Positions 1-8,155 of a stretch of DNA of 63,043 nt are shown piece by piece. Position 1 is the stretch's first letter. Each line of letters starts with the position of its first letter. The notes beneath the pieces were generated by a model. That model ran no database searches. It was not told the DNA's origin and saw only the letters and a list, made by a program, of their open reading frames with translations. Origin of the DNA: Clostridia bacterium (GTDB taxonomy: Bacteria; Bacillota; Clostridia; Christensenellales; Aristaeellaceae); assembly GCA_900769875.1 (NCBI GenBank), contig CAAGII010000211.1, positions 1 through 63,043 on the forward strand, given 5' to 3'. The translations under genes and the position numbers were made by a program.

Positions 1-1
1 A

Positions 2-35
2 GTGACTGGAGTTCAGACGTGTGCTCTTCCGATCT
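2..35 (+). other. Illumina read-2 adapter left in the assembly
   Basis: Positions 2-35 match the 34-base Illumina TruSeq read-2 adapter, from GTGACTGGAG to TCTTCCGATCT. This is not biological sequence. It opens a false reading frame (VQTCALPI-type peptide) that runs into the first real gene. The contig therefore ends here and anything further left is unknown. Confidence 0.97.
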
Positions 36-505
36 GTGCAGCGGATGAAACAAGATTGGAGGATTACAGAGAAAAATTTCACAATAATGACAAATTCCGA
101 TGCAAGGAATTGGAATATGTGATGGTTCTGATAGATAGGTATATCGGGTTAGAAAAACCTCGCATGTTCGCCAAACTCTATTTGGCATATCTTGACGAGA
201 AGATAACTTGGATATTGTTTGCCGAATATGCTGAAATACTTGATAGATTGCTTTCTTCTGATATTGAGTGTCTTCACTTTATGTGCCGTGATGGTGTAAC
301 AAGGGTAGATGACAAGAATGTAAGTGTGGAATCTATATTGAGACTATCAGCAGTAGGGTTCGTGGAACAGGTTGCTGGTATGACTTGGGGCGAATTAGCC
401 GGTGAGACGAAAAGGCGCCAGAAAATCACGGATTATGGAAGGGTATTTGCCGAGATTTGTGAAATAAAGATGGGTAGTAATCATCGTAAGGAGATGATGC
501 CATGA
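36..505 (+). CDS. 5'-truncated protein of unknown function, coupled to hsdR
   Basis: The first complete codon after the adapter is at 38, and about 155 residues remain of a protein whose N-terminus is lost. I do not recognise the family. The visible part is charged and mostly helical, rich in Lys/Glu/Tyr, without an obvious membrane segment. Its last third (ILRLSAVGFVEQ ... ITDYGRVFAEI) has the rhythm of a winged-helix C-terminus, which is only a visual impression. Its stop TGA overlaps the hsdR ATG as ATGA, so the two genes are probably translationally coupled. The stretch is visibly more AT-rich than hsdR, which suggests a separate origin. It may be a restriction-locus accessory gene, since hsdM and hsdS are expected just upstream. 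Confidence 0.6.
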
Positions 506-3500
506 GCTACGACTATTCCGAAAACGTCCTTGTTCAGGGCGCCGCAGGCGACCTGCTCCACAACGAGCTGGGCTGGGAGCTGGTCTATGCCTACAAGGCG
601 GAAACACTGGGCGCATCCGGTACCCTGGGCCGCACCGACTACCACGAGGTGCTGCTCACCAGGTACCTGCGCCCGGCTCTGTTTCGCCTGAACAGTTGGA
701 TGACGGATGGGTACGCGGATAGCATCATCAGAACCCTGCTGGAGACATCCTCCTCCGCCACGCCCCTGCAGACCAACGAGGCCAAGTATCGCCTCATCAC
801 GGACGGCGTGCCGGTGGACTTTCGCCTGCTGGATGGCAGCGTCGAAAAGCGTCTGGCCCGTGTCATTGATTTTGATCACCCCGCCAACGACCACTTTCTC
901 GCCGTGAAGGAGCTGATGGTGGAGGGCCCGCTGTATCACCGCCGGGCAGACATCATTGGCTTTGTGAACGGCATCCCGCTGCTTTTCATCGAGCTGAAAA
1001 AGATGGGCGTGGATGTGCGTCAGGCCTATGACAGCAACTACAGGGACTATCAGCACGCGGTGCCCCAGCTGTTCTGGTTCAATGCCTTTGTGATGCTCTC
1101 CAACGGTGTGGATTCCAGGGTCGGCACCCTCGGCAGCAAGTATGAATTCTTCAACGAGTGGAAGCGACTGAAAGAGGATGATGAGGGCGCGGTCAGCCTG
1201 GAAACCATGCTGCGCGGTATCTGCAAAAAGGAGAATTTCCTTGACCTGCTGGAAAACTTTATCCTCTTCGATCATTCCGGCGGTCATACGGCGAAGATTA
1301 TGGCCCGCAATCATCAGTATCTCGGCGTGAACGAGGCCGTGGAGGCGTACCGCAACCGCAGGCTGCGCGATGGTCGACTGGGTGTTTTCTGGCATACGCA
1401 GGGCAGCGGCAAGAGCTATTCCATGGTGTTCCTGGCCCAGAAGATTCGTCGCAAATTCTCCGGCAGTCCGACCATTGTGGTGCTGACCGACCGGGATGAA
1501 CTGAACAACCAAATCAGCGATACCTTTGAAAACTGCGGCTGCCTCGGCGGTGTCACAGCCAATGCCTTTATTCCCACCAGCGCCGCACGTCTGGTGGATA
1601 TGCTGAAGGGCAACCCCAGCTACATTTTCACACTGATTCAGAAATTCAATCGCGATGACCTGCCGCCTATCCAGCCGGATCATGACATCATCATCATGAG
1701 CGACGAGGCCCACCGCACACAAAACGGTATCTTTGCCGACAACATGATGAAGCTGCTGCCGACCGCCAATCGAATCGGCTTTACCGGCACGCCGCTGTTT
1801 GCCTATGACAACATCACCGAGCGCACCTTCGGCGGGTACATCTCCATATATGATTTCAAGCGTGCCGTGGAGGACGGCGCCACCGTTCCCCTGTACTATG
1901 TAAACCGGGCCGACACGCTGGAAATCACAAACCCGCAGATTTCCGAGGAACTGACGGATTTACTCGACAGCGAAGCCATGGACAGTGAACAGGCACAGAA
2001 ACTGGAAGGCGAGCTGGCAAAGGACATCCATATTCTCACGGCTGAAAAGCGACTGCGCGCCATTGCGAAGGATTTTGTGGCGCACTACACCGAAATGTGG
2101 ACCACGGGCAAGGCTATGTTCGTGTGCATCAACAAGGTGACCTGCGTCCGTATGTACAACTTCGTGCAGGAATACTGGCAGCAGGCCATCGCGGCGCTGG
2201 AGGCCTCGCTGCAGGGTGCCACCCAGCAGGAAAGCCAGGAAATCCAACGCAAACTGAGCTGGATGAAGGAAACGGAAATGGCTGTGGTGATCAGTCAGGA
2301 GCAGAACGAGTGGAAAATCTTTGAAAACTGGGGACTTGATATTACACCCCATCGTCAGAAGATGGAAAAACGCAAGCTGGATAAGGAGTTCAAGAACGAC
2401 AACAATCCGTTCCGCGTGGTGTTTGTGTGTGCCATGTGGATGACCGGTTTTGATGTCAAGAGCCTGAGCTGTCTGTATCTGGACAAGCCATTGAAGGCTC
2501 ACACCCTGATGCAGACCATCGCCCGTGCTAACCGTGTCTTTGATGGAAAGACGAACGGTTTGGTCATTGACTACATCGGCGTGGTGAAGGCGCTGCGTCA
2601 AGCGCTGGCGGACTATACCTCTGGCGGGCGTGCGAATGTGGATCCCACACCTGACATTGAGCAGCTGTATGCGAAAATCCGTGAAACCATTGCGTCCATT
2701 CGTCAGCTGATGTCCGAAAATGATTTCAATCTGGACACCATCATCCGGAGCGATGGCTTTGCACGGATGGCTCAGGTACAGAACGGTGCGGATGCCCTTT
2801 CGGGCAAGGATGATGTCCGGAAGAGATTTGGCATCATGGCGCGCGAGCTGTTCCGCATGTTCAAGTATGTGGAGCGTGGTCGGCTGGACGATGAACGCGT
2901 CGCCAAGGATGCCATCAGCGCTGTTTACGATACAATGTACAAGCGTGTCGCCCGTGCGGATAACTCCGCGCTGATGAAGCGGATCAACGACATTGTCAGT
3001 GAATCCATTGAGGTCACAGCCGGTGCAAAGGATGACAGCAAGCGCTTCGATCTCAGCAGCATTGACTTCGAGCGGCTACGCATGGAGTTTGCCAGGCAAA
3101 AGCATCAGAATCTGATTCTGCGTGATTTGCAGACACTGCTTGAAGAGCGGCTTGCGGAAATGCTCGCCGTCAATCCGACGCGAATCGACTTTTACGAGCG
3201 TTATCAGACCATCGTGGAAGCTTATAACCAGGAGCAGGATCGTGCAGCCATCGAAAAAACCTTTGCCGACCTGATGAAGCTCGCCAGCGATTTGGACGAT
3301 GAAACAGAGCGTTGGGTGCGCGAGGGTTTTGATAACGAGGATCAGTTGGCGCTGTTTGACCTGCTGAAGAAGGATTCCTTGTCCAGGGAGGACATCAGAG
3401 CACTGAAGGCATCTGCCAGGGAACTGCTAGATGCCATCCGAAGCTCAATCGCAGACATGGATAACTGGCGTGAGAAAGAAAGCACCCGCGCTGCAGTGCA

Positions 3501-3633
3501 GTCCGCCATCCGGAATGTGCTATGGAACAGCCTGCCTCAGAGCTACTCCGACACGGAAATGAAGACTTGTCGGCAGAAAGTGTACACATTTGTCGTGGAT
3601 CACTATCCTGTCACACGTTATGCCTATTCTTAA
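502..3633 (+). CDS. hsdR: Type I restriction enzyme, R (endonuclease/translocase) subunit
   Basis: HsdR is the motor and nuclease subunit of a type I restriction-modification complex (R2M2S). It translocates DNA from an unmethylated target using ATP and cuts at a distance. The 1043-residue length is normal. The N-terminal nuclease core is visible as D150 ... E164-x-K166 (ADIIGFVNGIPLLFIELKK). The SF2 translocase motifs follow: Walker A GSGKS at 301-305, DEAH at 401-404 and FTGTP at 427-431. The C-terminal part is helical, as expected for the domain that docks to the methylase. The start ATG overlaps the preceding gene's stop. HsdM and HsdS are not in the window and would have to lie left of the contig break. 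Without them, activity cannot be inferred. Confidence 0.95.
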   Translation: MSYDYSENVLVQGAAGDLLHNELGWELVYAYKAETLGASGTLGRTDYHEVLLTRYLRPALFRLNSWMTDGYADSIIRTLLETSSSATPLQTNEAKYRLITDGVPVDFRLLDGSVEKRLARVIDFDHPANDHFLAVKELMVEGPLYHRRADIIGFVNGIPLLFIELKKMGVDVRQAYDSNYRDYQHAVPQLFWFNAFVMLSNGVDSRVGTLGSKYEFFNEWKRLKEDDEGAVSLETMLRGICKKENFLDLLENFILFDHSGGHTAKIMARNHQYLGVNEAVEAYRNRRLRDGRLGVFWHTQGSGKSYSMVFLAQKIRRKFSGSPTIVVLTDRDELNNQISDTFENCGCLGGVTANAFIPTSAARLVDMLKGNPSYIFTLIQKFNRDDLPPIQPDHDIIIMSDEAHRTQNGIFADNMMKLLPTANRIGFTGTPLFAYDNITERTFGGYISIYDFKRAVEDGATVPLYYVNRADTLEITNPQISEELTDLLDSEAMDSEQAQKLEGELAKDIHILTAEKRLRAIAKDFVAHYTEMWTTGKAMFVCINKVTCVRMYNFVQEYWQQAIAALEASLQGATQQESQEIQRKLSWMKETEMAVVISQEQNEWKIFENWGLDITPHRQKMEKRKLDKEFKNDNNPFRVVFVCAMWMTGFDVKSLSCLYLDKPLKAHTLMQTIARANRVFDGKTNGLVIDYIGVVKALRQALADYTSGGRANVDPTPDIEQLYAKIRETIASIRQLMSENDFNLDTIIRSDGFARMAQVQNGADALSGKDDVRKRFGIMARELFRMFKYVERGRLDDERVAKDAISAVYDTMYKRVARADNSALMKRINDIVSESIEVTAGAKDDSKRFDLSSIDFERLRMEFARQKHQNLILRDLQTLLEERLAEMLAVNPTRIDFYERYQTIVEAYNQEQDRAAIEKTFADLMKLASDLDDETERWVREGFDNEDQLALFDLLKKDSLSREDIRALKASARELLDAIRSSIADMDNWREKESTRAAVQSAIRNVLWNSLPQSYSDTEMKTCRQKVYTFVVDHYPVTRYAYS

Positions 3634-3731
3634 TGTTTGGTGTGATAGAGCAAGCTGCTGGTGGGGCGTTGCCTTTATGGGCCGCAGCCCACGCTGGGTC
3701 ATCCAATAGGGGCGCGTAGCATCCCTGTTGG

Positions 3732-3983
3732 CACACGACTTTGCATGAGGTCCGGCTTGCCGGACTAGCGAAAGCGATTGCCTGCAATCGCCGAGCGTAG
3801 CCAGCGAACGGCTCCGCCGTTTGATGGCCGGTATTGCAAAGTCTAGTGTGTTATACCTTCGCGCAAGGAACAGGCAGCGGACGGCTACCGGACGCGCTGC
3901 ACAAAGCCATCCTGCTGTTTGACGGCAGGGTGGTTTTTGCAGCATGGGGCGCATGCCCTGCCTGTTGCTTGGGCGAAGGTATA
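3732..3983. repeat. Non-coding block of nested inverted repeats between hsdR and the XRE gene
   Basis: This lies in the 373-bp gap 3634-4006, which has no convincing gene. A 26-bp inverted repeat with two mismatches pairs 3852-3877 with 3958-3983. Its loop holds a smaller stem (CCATCCTGC with GCAGGGTGG) and GGGCGCATGCCC. Immediately left, GACTTTGCA (3737-3745) pairs with TGCAAAGTC (3835-3843), with CACAC/GTGTG extending it. This encloses three short hairpins: TCCGG/CCGGA, GCGATTGC/GCAATCGC and AACGGC/GCCGTT. The order looks like a folded RNA or single-stranded-DNA element, or a relic of a small mobile repeat. No reverse transcriptase, transposase or known RNA class was recognised. Confidence 0.6.
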
Positions 3984-4006
3984 CCAGCCGCCCTTGCTCC
4001 CAACAC

Positions 4007-4843
4007 TCATCTTTGTCCCTGTGCTTTGATGAAGTTCATGAACATGGTCTGCAGACTTTTCTCCAGCGATTCCTTTTCATCCTCAGGATAGCCGGACGCG
4101 ACAACAACCTCCGTGATTGCTCCAACGATGTCATTGATTGTCATGCTGTGCAAATCGAAGGTGCCCTTTCGCGCCTCCAGGGTTTCTGCCATCTTTTCCA
4201 TGATGGCGGAGGTTAGCTTCACATTTTCTCTTGTTCTGGTTTCCGCGCCCTCGCGAAGGTAAGCCAGTATGCGCGACCAGGTCAATTCCATGGCGGCGGT
4301 ATCCGGCAGTTGCGGAGGTACCATGTTGCTGCGGATATCACGGATCACACGCGCTGCAACCGCTTTATCTGCCGGTGTTGTCTTTGCATGTTTTGTAACC
4401 GTGTTACCGGCAACCTGAAGCACCTTGTTCATCACCGCAAGGCTTCCGCGGTTCGTTTCGTCCGCATATTGCGCAATCTGCTCGGTGAGGATGGCGAAGT
4501 CCTCGTTGATGAGCAGCTTGTTCAGTACGTCCATGTTCAGCGCTCCGGACAGCAGCTTCTTCGCGGCAGCCTCCGTCAGGCCCAGCTTGTCGATGTCAAA
4601 GTTGGTCTTGTAGGGGATGTTGGTTGCGCCCAGCAGAAAGTCCGTGGTAACGTTGAAGAACCGGGCAATGCCAAGCAGCACATCGCAGGGAATCTCTGAG
4701 GTTCCGTTGATGTATCGGCTCATCGTTGCCTCTGAAATGTGAATGGCTTTCGCCAACTTCGCATGACTCATTTTCTTCTCGGAAAGCAGGTCTTTGATTC
4801 GCTCCCCGATGGTGCCCGGCAAATAGTTGTTCACACGCATCAC
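4007..4843 (-). CDS. XRE-family helix-turn-helix regulator with a long C-terminal domain
   Basis: A DNA-binding repressor-type protein of 278 residues. The HTH_3 domain occupies about residues 11-66, with typical text such as MSHAKLAKAIHISEATMSRY, and is followed by a roughly 200-residue helical region I cannot assign. GTG at 4843 is preferred because AAAGGG sits nine bases upstream; an ATG follows directly at 4840. It has its own good promoter at 4868-4896. It stands between a restriction locus and a DUF3987-MobV-integrase module read the other way, a common position for an element's control repressor. That role is inferred from position. Confidence 0.85.
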   Translation of the reverse strand: MMRVNNYLPGTIGERIKDLLSEKKMSHAKLAKAIHISEATMSRYINGTSEIPCDVLLGIARFFNVTTDFLLGATNIPYKTNFDIDKLGLTEAAAKKLLSGALNMDVLNKLLINEDFAILTEQIAQYADETNRGSLAVMNKVLQVAGNTVTKHAKTTPADKAVAARVIRDIRSNMVPPQLPDTAAMELTWSRILAYLREGAETRTRENVKLTSAIMEKMAETLEARKGTFDLHSMTINDIVGAITEVVVASGYPEDEKESLEKSLQTMFMNFIKAQGQR

Positions 4844-4867
4844 CCCATTCAGCCCTTTTCAACTACC

Positions 4868-4896
4868 ATTATACGAAACTATATTCTCTTGCACAA
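4868..4896 (-). promoter_or_regulatory. Promoter of the XRE regulator
   Basis: On the minus strand TTGTGC (4896-4891) and TATAAT (4873-4868) are separated by 17 bases. Transcription would start about 20 bases ahead of the XRE gene's GTG. Confidence 0.65.
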
Positions 4897-4976
4897 GCGA
4901 ACACGAAGCATTTTTCAACAACATCAACGGAGAGCATCGTCCTCCCTTTCATATTTGAAAGATTCATGCTGCCAGA

Positions 4977-5020
4977 AACCCCTGTCTTTTATCTTTGCAC
5001 GAAAGACGGGGGTTCTCTTT
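4977..5020 (+). terminator. Terminator-like hairpin in the XRE/DUF3987 intergenic region
   Basis: AACCCCTGTCTTT (4977-4989) pairs with AAAGACGGGGGTT (5002-5014) with one G-T pair, followed by CTCTTT. No plus-strand gene ends here, so it may be an attenuator or an unlinked terminator. The rest of the gap 4844-5307 holds the XRE promoter and the DUF3987 ribosome site; I see nothing else in it. Confidence 0.4.
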
Positions 5021-5307
5021 ATTATGCGATAAAGTAGACCTGACGATATGCGGTGCCCCCGCTATCAGACAGCACCTTGACAACTTCGGCTGATGCCTTT
5101 GCCTGAAACACACCGCGAAGACCTCCCGGACACCGGAAAATACTTCACGAAGCACCTTGCCGCCGGGAACGAGCGCCCCACAGGGGACTGGGTGTGAGCC
5201 ACAAAAGGTTTCTACCCGGGAAACAGGCAAAGGTCAGGCCAACCAACACCATGTCCAAGGAGGAAGTCCGCCTTTTCTCCACAGTAACAACCACTTTAGG
5301 AGGATAT

Positions 5308-6849
5308 ATGAAAACCATAACGCCTACTGAAAACCCTAACAACCCTGAAAACGTCGCTGCCGATATGCGTGCAGCACCATCTGCCGGGCCTTTCCTTCCC
5401 TTTGTGCCGCTGAAGCCCAGCGCGGATTCCCTGCCATCCTTTCCGGTGGAATGCCTGCCACTGAAGCTGCGCGCCTATGTGGAGGCGGTGGCTGTCCACA
5501 CCCAGACACCGGTGGATATGGCTGCCGGGGTTGCTCTCGGCGTGCTGGCTACATGCCTGCAGGGCACAGTCAGAGTTGAGGGCAACATCGGGCATTACGA
5601 GCAGACCAGCCTGTATGTGTTTCTGGTTGCTCCGCCGGGTTCCCGTAAATCGGCTGTGATTCACGCCATGACTGCCGCCATTGAGGATTATGAGCAGCAA
5701 TATAACGAGCAGCATCAAGCGGCGATGCGCCGGAACAGGCAGGAACGTGAGTCCCTGCAGCGTGATATCAACCGGCTGACCAAGGTGCTGGAATCAAAAT
5801 ACGACAAGATGACCGAGCTGGAGCTGCAGCACGCCCAGGATAACCTCGCTGACCTGCCGGATATCAGACCGTTGCAAATCTTCACGGACGATTGCACCAG
5901 CGAATCCATGGTCAGGCTGCTGAAGGACAATGGCGGGCGCATGGCACTCATCTCTGCCGAGGGCGGTGCCTTTGACAACATCGTTGGGCGTTACACCAAG
6001 AAACCCAATCTGGATGTCTGGCTGAAAGGCATCTGCGGGGACACCATTCGTGTGGATCGCATCAACCGTGAACCTGACTACATCCGGCATCCAGCGCTGT
6101 CCATGATCATCAGCGCACAGCCCAGCGTCCTGAGTGAAATCATGCAGAACGGCATGCTGGACGGCAGGGGCTTTCTGGCCCGGCTGCTGTACATCAACAT
6201 CTCGGGTTCATCCATGCCCAGGTCGTTTCGGTCAGAACCGATTCCACCGACCGTACAGGATGATTACGACGATCTGGTTTTCAGACTAATGGAGAGAGCA
6301 GAAGGTGAACCGCTCACGCTTCACCTCACAGCCGAGGCCGTTGGCAAAATGGATAAACTCTGCCATGAGGTTGAGGCCTATCTCCGCAAGGAGCACCGCG
6401 ACATGCGGGAGTGGGGCAGCAAATACATCGGGCTGGTGCTGCGGATTGCCGGTCTGCTGCATATAGCCGCCGATGAGGCGGGTGACATCGGGGAACCGAT
6501 CATCGACAATGCCATTCAAATCGGCAGCTATGCCTTCCGCCATGCACTGTACGCCTATTCCGTGCTGGGCGCGGATGAAACCGTCGAGAAGGCCATGCAC
6601 GTGGTCGCGAAGCTCCGCAAGCTCGGTGCAACGGAAATTTGCCGCTCCGACCTGTACCAGAAGTGCCGAGGACGTTTCTTCCGCGACGCGAAGGATATGG
6701 AACCCGTCCTGGAGCTGTTGGAGCGGCATGGCTACATCTGGGTAGATCTCCCGACCTATATCGGCATGGGCCGGCCGTCTGTCGGCACCGTCCATGTTAA
6801 CCCCAGGGTACTGGAGGAAGAACAACCCCTCCGGTACTTTTCAGCGTAA
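5308..6849 (+). CDS. DUF3987 (YfjI-like) mobile-element protein, putative P-loop ATPase
   Basis: A 513-residue protein of the DUF3987 type found on integrated elements, thought to act in element replication or mobilization; its biochemistry is not settled. A nucleotide-binding P-loop variant APPGSRKSA lies at residues 108-116, followed by a charged coiled-coil insertion (about 125-185) and then a conserved core. The in-frame ATG at 5194 is rejected because AGGAGG at 5299-5304 places the start at 5308. Forty-eight bases separate it from the downstream relaxase start, so the two are probably co-transcribed. Together with MobV and the integrase it forms a typical mobilizable-element module. Confidence 0.85.
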   Translation: MKTITPTENPNNPENVAADMRAAPSAGPFLPFVPLKPSADSLPSFPVECLPLKLRAYVEAVAVHTQTPVDMAAGVALGVLATCLQGTVRVEGNIGHYEQTSLYVFLVAPPGSRKSAVIHAMTAAIEDYEQQYNEQHQAAMRRNRQERESLQRDINRLTKVLESKYDKMTELELQHAQDNLADLPDIRPLQIFTDDCTSESMVRLLKDNGGRMALISAEGGAFDNIVGRYTKKPNLDVWLKGICGDTIRVDRINREPDYIRHPALSMIISAQPSVLSEIMQNGMLDGRGFLARLLYINISGSSMPRSFRSEPIPPTVQDDYDDLVFRLMERAEGEPLTLHLTAEAVGKMDKLCHEVEAYLRKEHRDMREWGSKYIGLVLRIAGLLHIAADEAGDIGEPIIDNAIQIGSYAFRHALYAYSVLGADETVEKAMHVVAKLRKLGATEICRSDLYQKCRGRFFRDAKDMEPVLELLERHGYIWVDLPTYIGMGRPSVGTVHVNPRVLEEEQPLRYFSA

Positions 6850-6875
6850 ATAGCATTGATAGAAGGCACTGTCCT

Positions 6876-6887
6876 TTTGTCGACAAA
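6876..6887. promoter_or_regulatory. Perfect 12-bp palindrome overlapping the mob ribosome site
   Basis: TTTGTCGACAAA is a perfect palindrome. With flanking CC and GG it extends to an almost perfect 17-bp inverted repeat that covers part of the AAGGAGAG ribosome site of the relaxase. It could be an operator for self-repression or belong to the transfer origin, which in MobV systems commonly lies just upstream of mob. Confidence 0.4.
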
Positions 6888-6897
6888 GGAGAGAATT

Positions 6898-7884
6898 ATG
6901 AATACACCAAACTACGCCATCATGCGCTTCGCTAAGTACAAGGGCCCGGAGATCAGCCGCATCGAGGGGCACAACGAACGCACCAAGGAGACATACGCCA
7001 GCAATCCCGACATCGACCGCAGCCGCAGTCCTCTGAACTACAACCTGATTCATCCGCCACAGCACTATCGAGCCGAGGCGGAACGGCAGATCAGGGAAGC
7101 CGGATGCCGTGTCAGGTCGGACAGCATTCGGCTGGTCGAGGTGCTTTTCACCGTCAGCACCGGTTACTTCGATGGCAAATCACAGGATGAAATCCGTGCC
7201 TACTACGCGCACTCGCTGGAATTTCTGAAGAAGCATCAGCATCCGGGAACCATCGTGTCCGCTGTTGTACATATGGATGAGGGCACGCCCCACATGCATG
7301 TGGTTTTTGTGCCCCTGACGGAGGACAAGCGGCTCAGTGCCAAGGATATCATCGGCAACCGGAAGAAGCTGGTTCAGTGGCAGGATCAGTACTACGAACA
7401 CATGGCGGAGCGCTACCCTGACCTTTGCCGGGGCGAAGCTGCCGCCAGGACAGGCCGCACACATATGAACGTACAGGAGTTCAAGGCCTTCACCAGGGAC
7501 ATCCGGAAAATGACAAAGCTGGCTGACAAGGTGGAAGCGCTGATAAATGGTGCGAATCTGCTGAACAGCAAAGGACGGCTGGAACAGCTTGTTCCGCTGG
7601 TCAAGGATTTGCTGGTTCGCTTCGGCAAAATGAAAACGCAGCTGGCGCAGTACCAGGAGGCCTTTACGACCATCATTGCGGAGAACGAGCAGTTGAAGCA
7701 GGAAAACTGCATTCTGGAGGATGAACGCAGGCAGCGCAATCGGCATGATATGGATAGCAGAACCGGCATCCATCAGCTGGAGCAGAAGTGTCAGCGGTAC
7801 GAAAAACAGCTGGCTGCTATTCCGCCGGAGGTTCTTGTGCAATATACCCGTCAGACCAGCAAGCAACACAAAATGGACAGGTGA
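6898..7884 (+). CDS. mobV: MobV-family relaxase (Pre/Mob)
   Basis: This relaxase would nick the element's transfer origin and lead the single strand through a conjugation channel supplied by a helper. The protein is 328 residues from ATG 6898, chosen for AAGGAGAG at 6886-6893. Motif I appears as HNER at residues 25-28. The metal-binding motif III is HMDEGTPHMH at 125-134. The C-terminal half is a long Lys/Gln/Glu-rich coiled coil, common for Mob proteins. No type IV secretion genes lie in the window, which fits an integrative mobilizable element and not a self-transmissible one. Confidence 0.92.
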   Translation: MNTPNYAIMRFAKYKGPEISRIEGHNERTKETYASNPDIDRSRSPLNYNLIHPPQHYRAEAERQIREAGCRVRSDSIRLVEVLFTVSTGYFDGKSQDEIRAYYAHSLEFLKKHQHPGTIVSAVVHMDEGTPHMHVVFVPLTEDKRLSAKDIIGNRKKLVQWQDQYYEHMAERYPDLCRGEAAARTGRTHMNVQEFKAFTRDIRKMTKLADKVEALINGANLLNSKGRLEQLVPLVKDLLVRFGKMKTQLAQYQEAFTTIIAENEQLKQENCILEDERRQRNRHDMDSRTGIHQLEQKCQRYEKQLAAIPPEVLVQYTRQTSKQHKMDR

Positions 7885-8017
7885 GTCTTACCCTTTTGGA
7901 ACGCTGAAGCCCAGATAAATCAAGGGGGTTCTGACAGCAAAGCACGGGTGGGTGGCAGCTGTGTCCATCCACCCGAAAATCTGCCCTCATAAGGGTCAGA
8001 AAGAAAGGAAATTCAGA

Positions 8018-8155
8018 ATGGATCATATGAGAATCAACAAGATCAAACGGAAATACGTTATGGCCTATGACCGGCCTGCAGATAAGGAGTTCTATGACCC
8101 AGGCAATCAAAAAGACAAACATGATGCCCGAAACAGGGAAAGTCACCTCTCTTGA
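8018..8155 (+). CDS. Possible 45-residue basic protein overlapping the integrase start
   Basis: ATG 8018 follows AAAGGAAA and opens a 45-residue, Lys/Arg/Asp-rich frame (MDHMRINKIKRKYVMAYD...). It overlaps the integrase 5' end in another frame. Small excisionase-like genes are common at this position, but no helix-turn-helix is evident. It could equally be a leader peptide or chance. The preceding gap 7885-8017 carries a GGGTGGGTGG/CCATCCACCC hairpin at 7946-7974 without a T-run. Confidence 0.3.
   Translation: MDHMRINKIKRKYVMAYDRPADKEFYDPGNQKDKHDARNRESHLS

Noticed and set aside
3732..3983. Retron msr-msd or integron attC interpretation of the hairpin block
   Set aside because: No reverse transcriptase or integron integrase is nearby, and the hallmark sequence boxes were not found.
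5194..5307. Longer N-terminus for the DUF3987 protein from ATG 5194
   Set aside because: AGGAGG at 5299-5304 sits directly before ATG 5308, and the upstream extension has no ribosome site.
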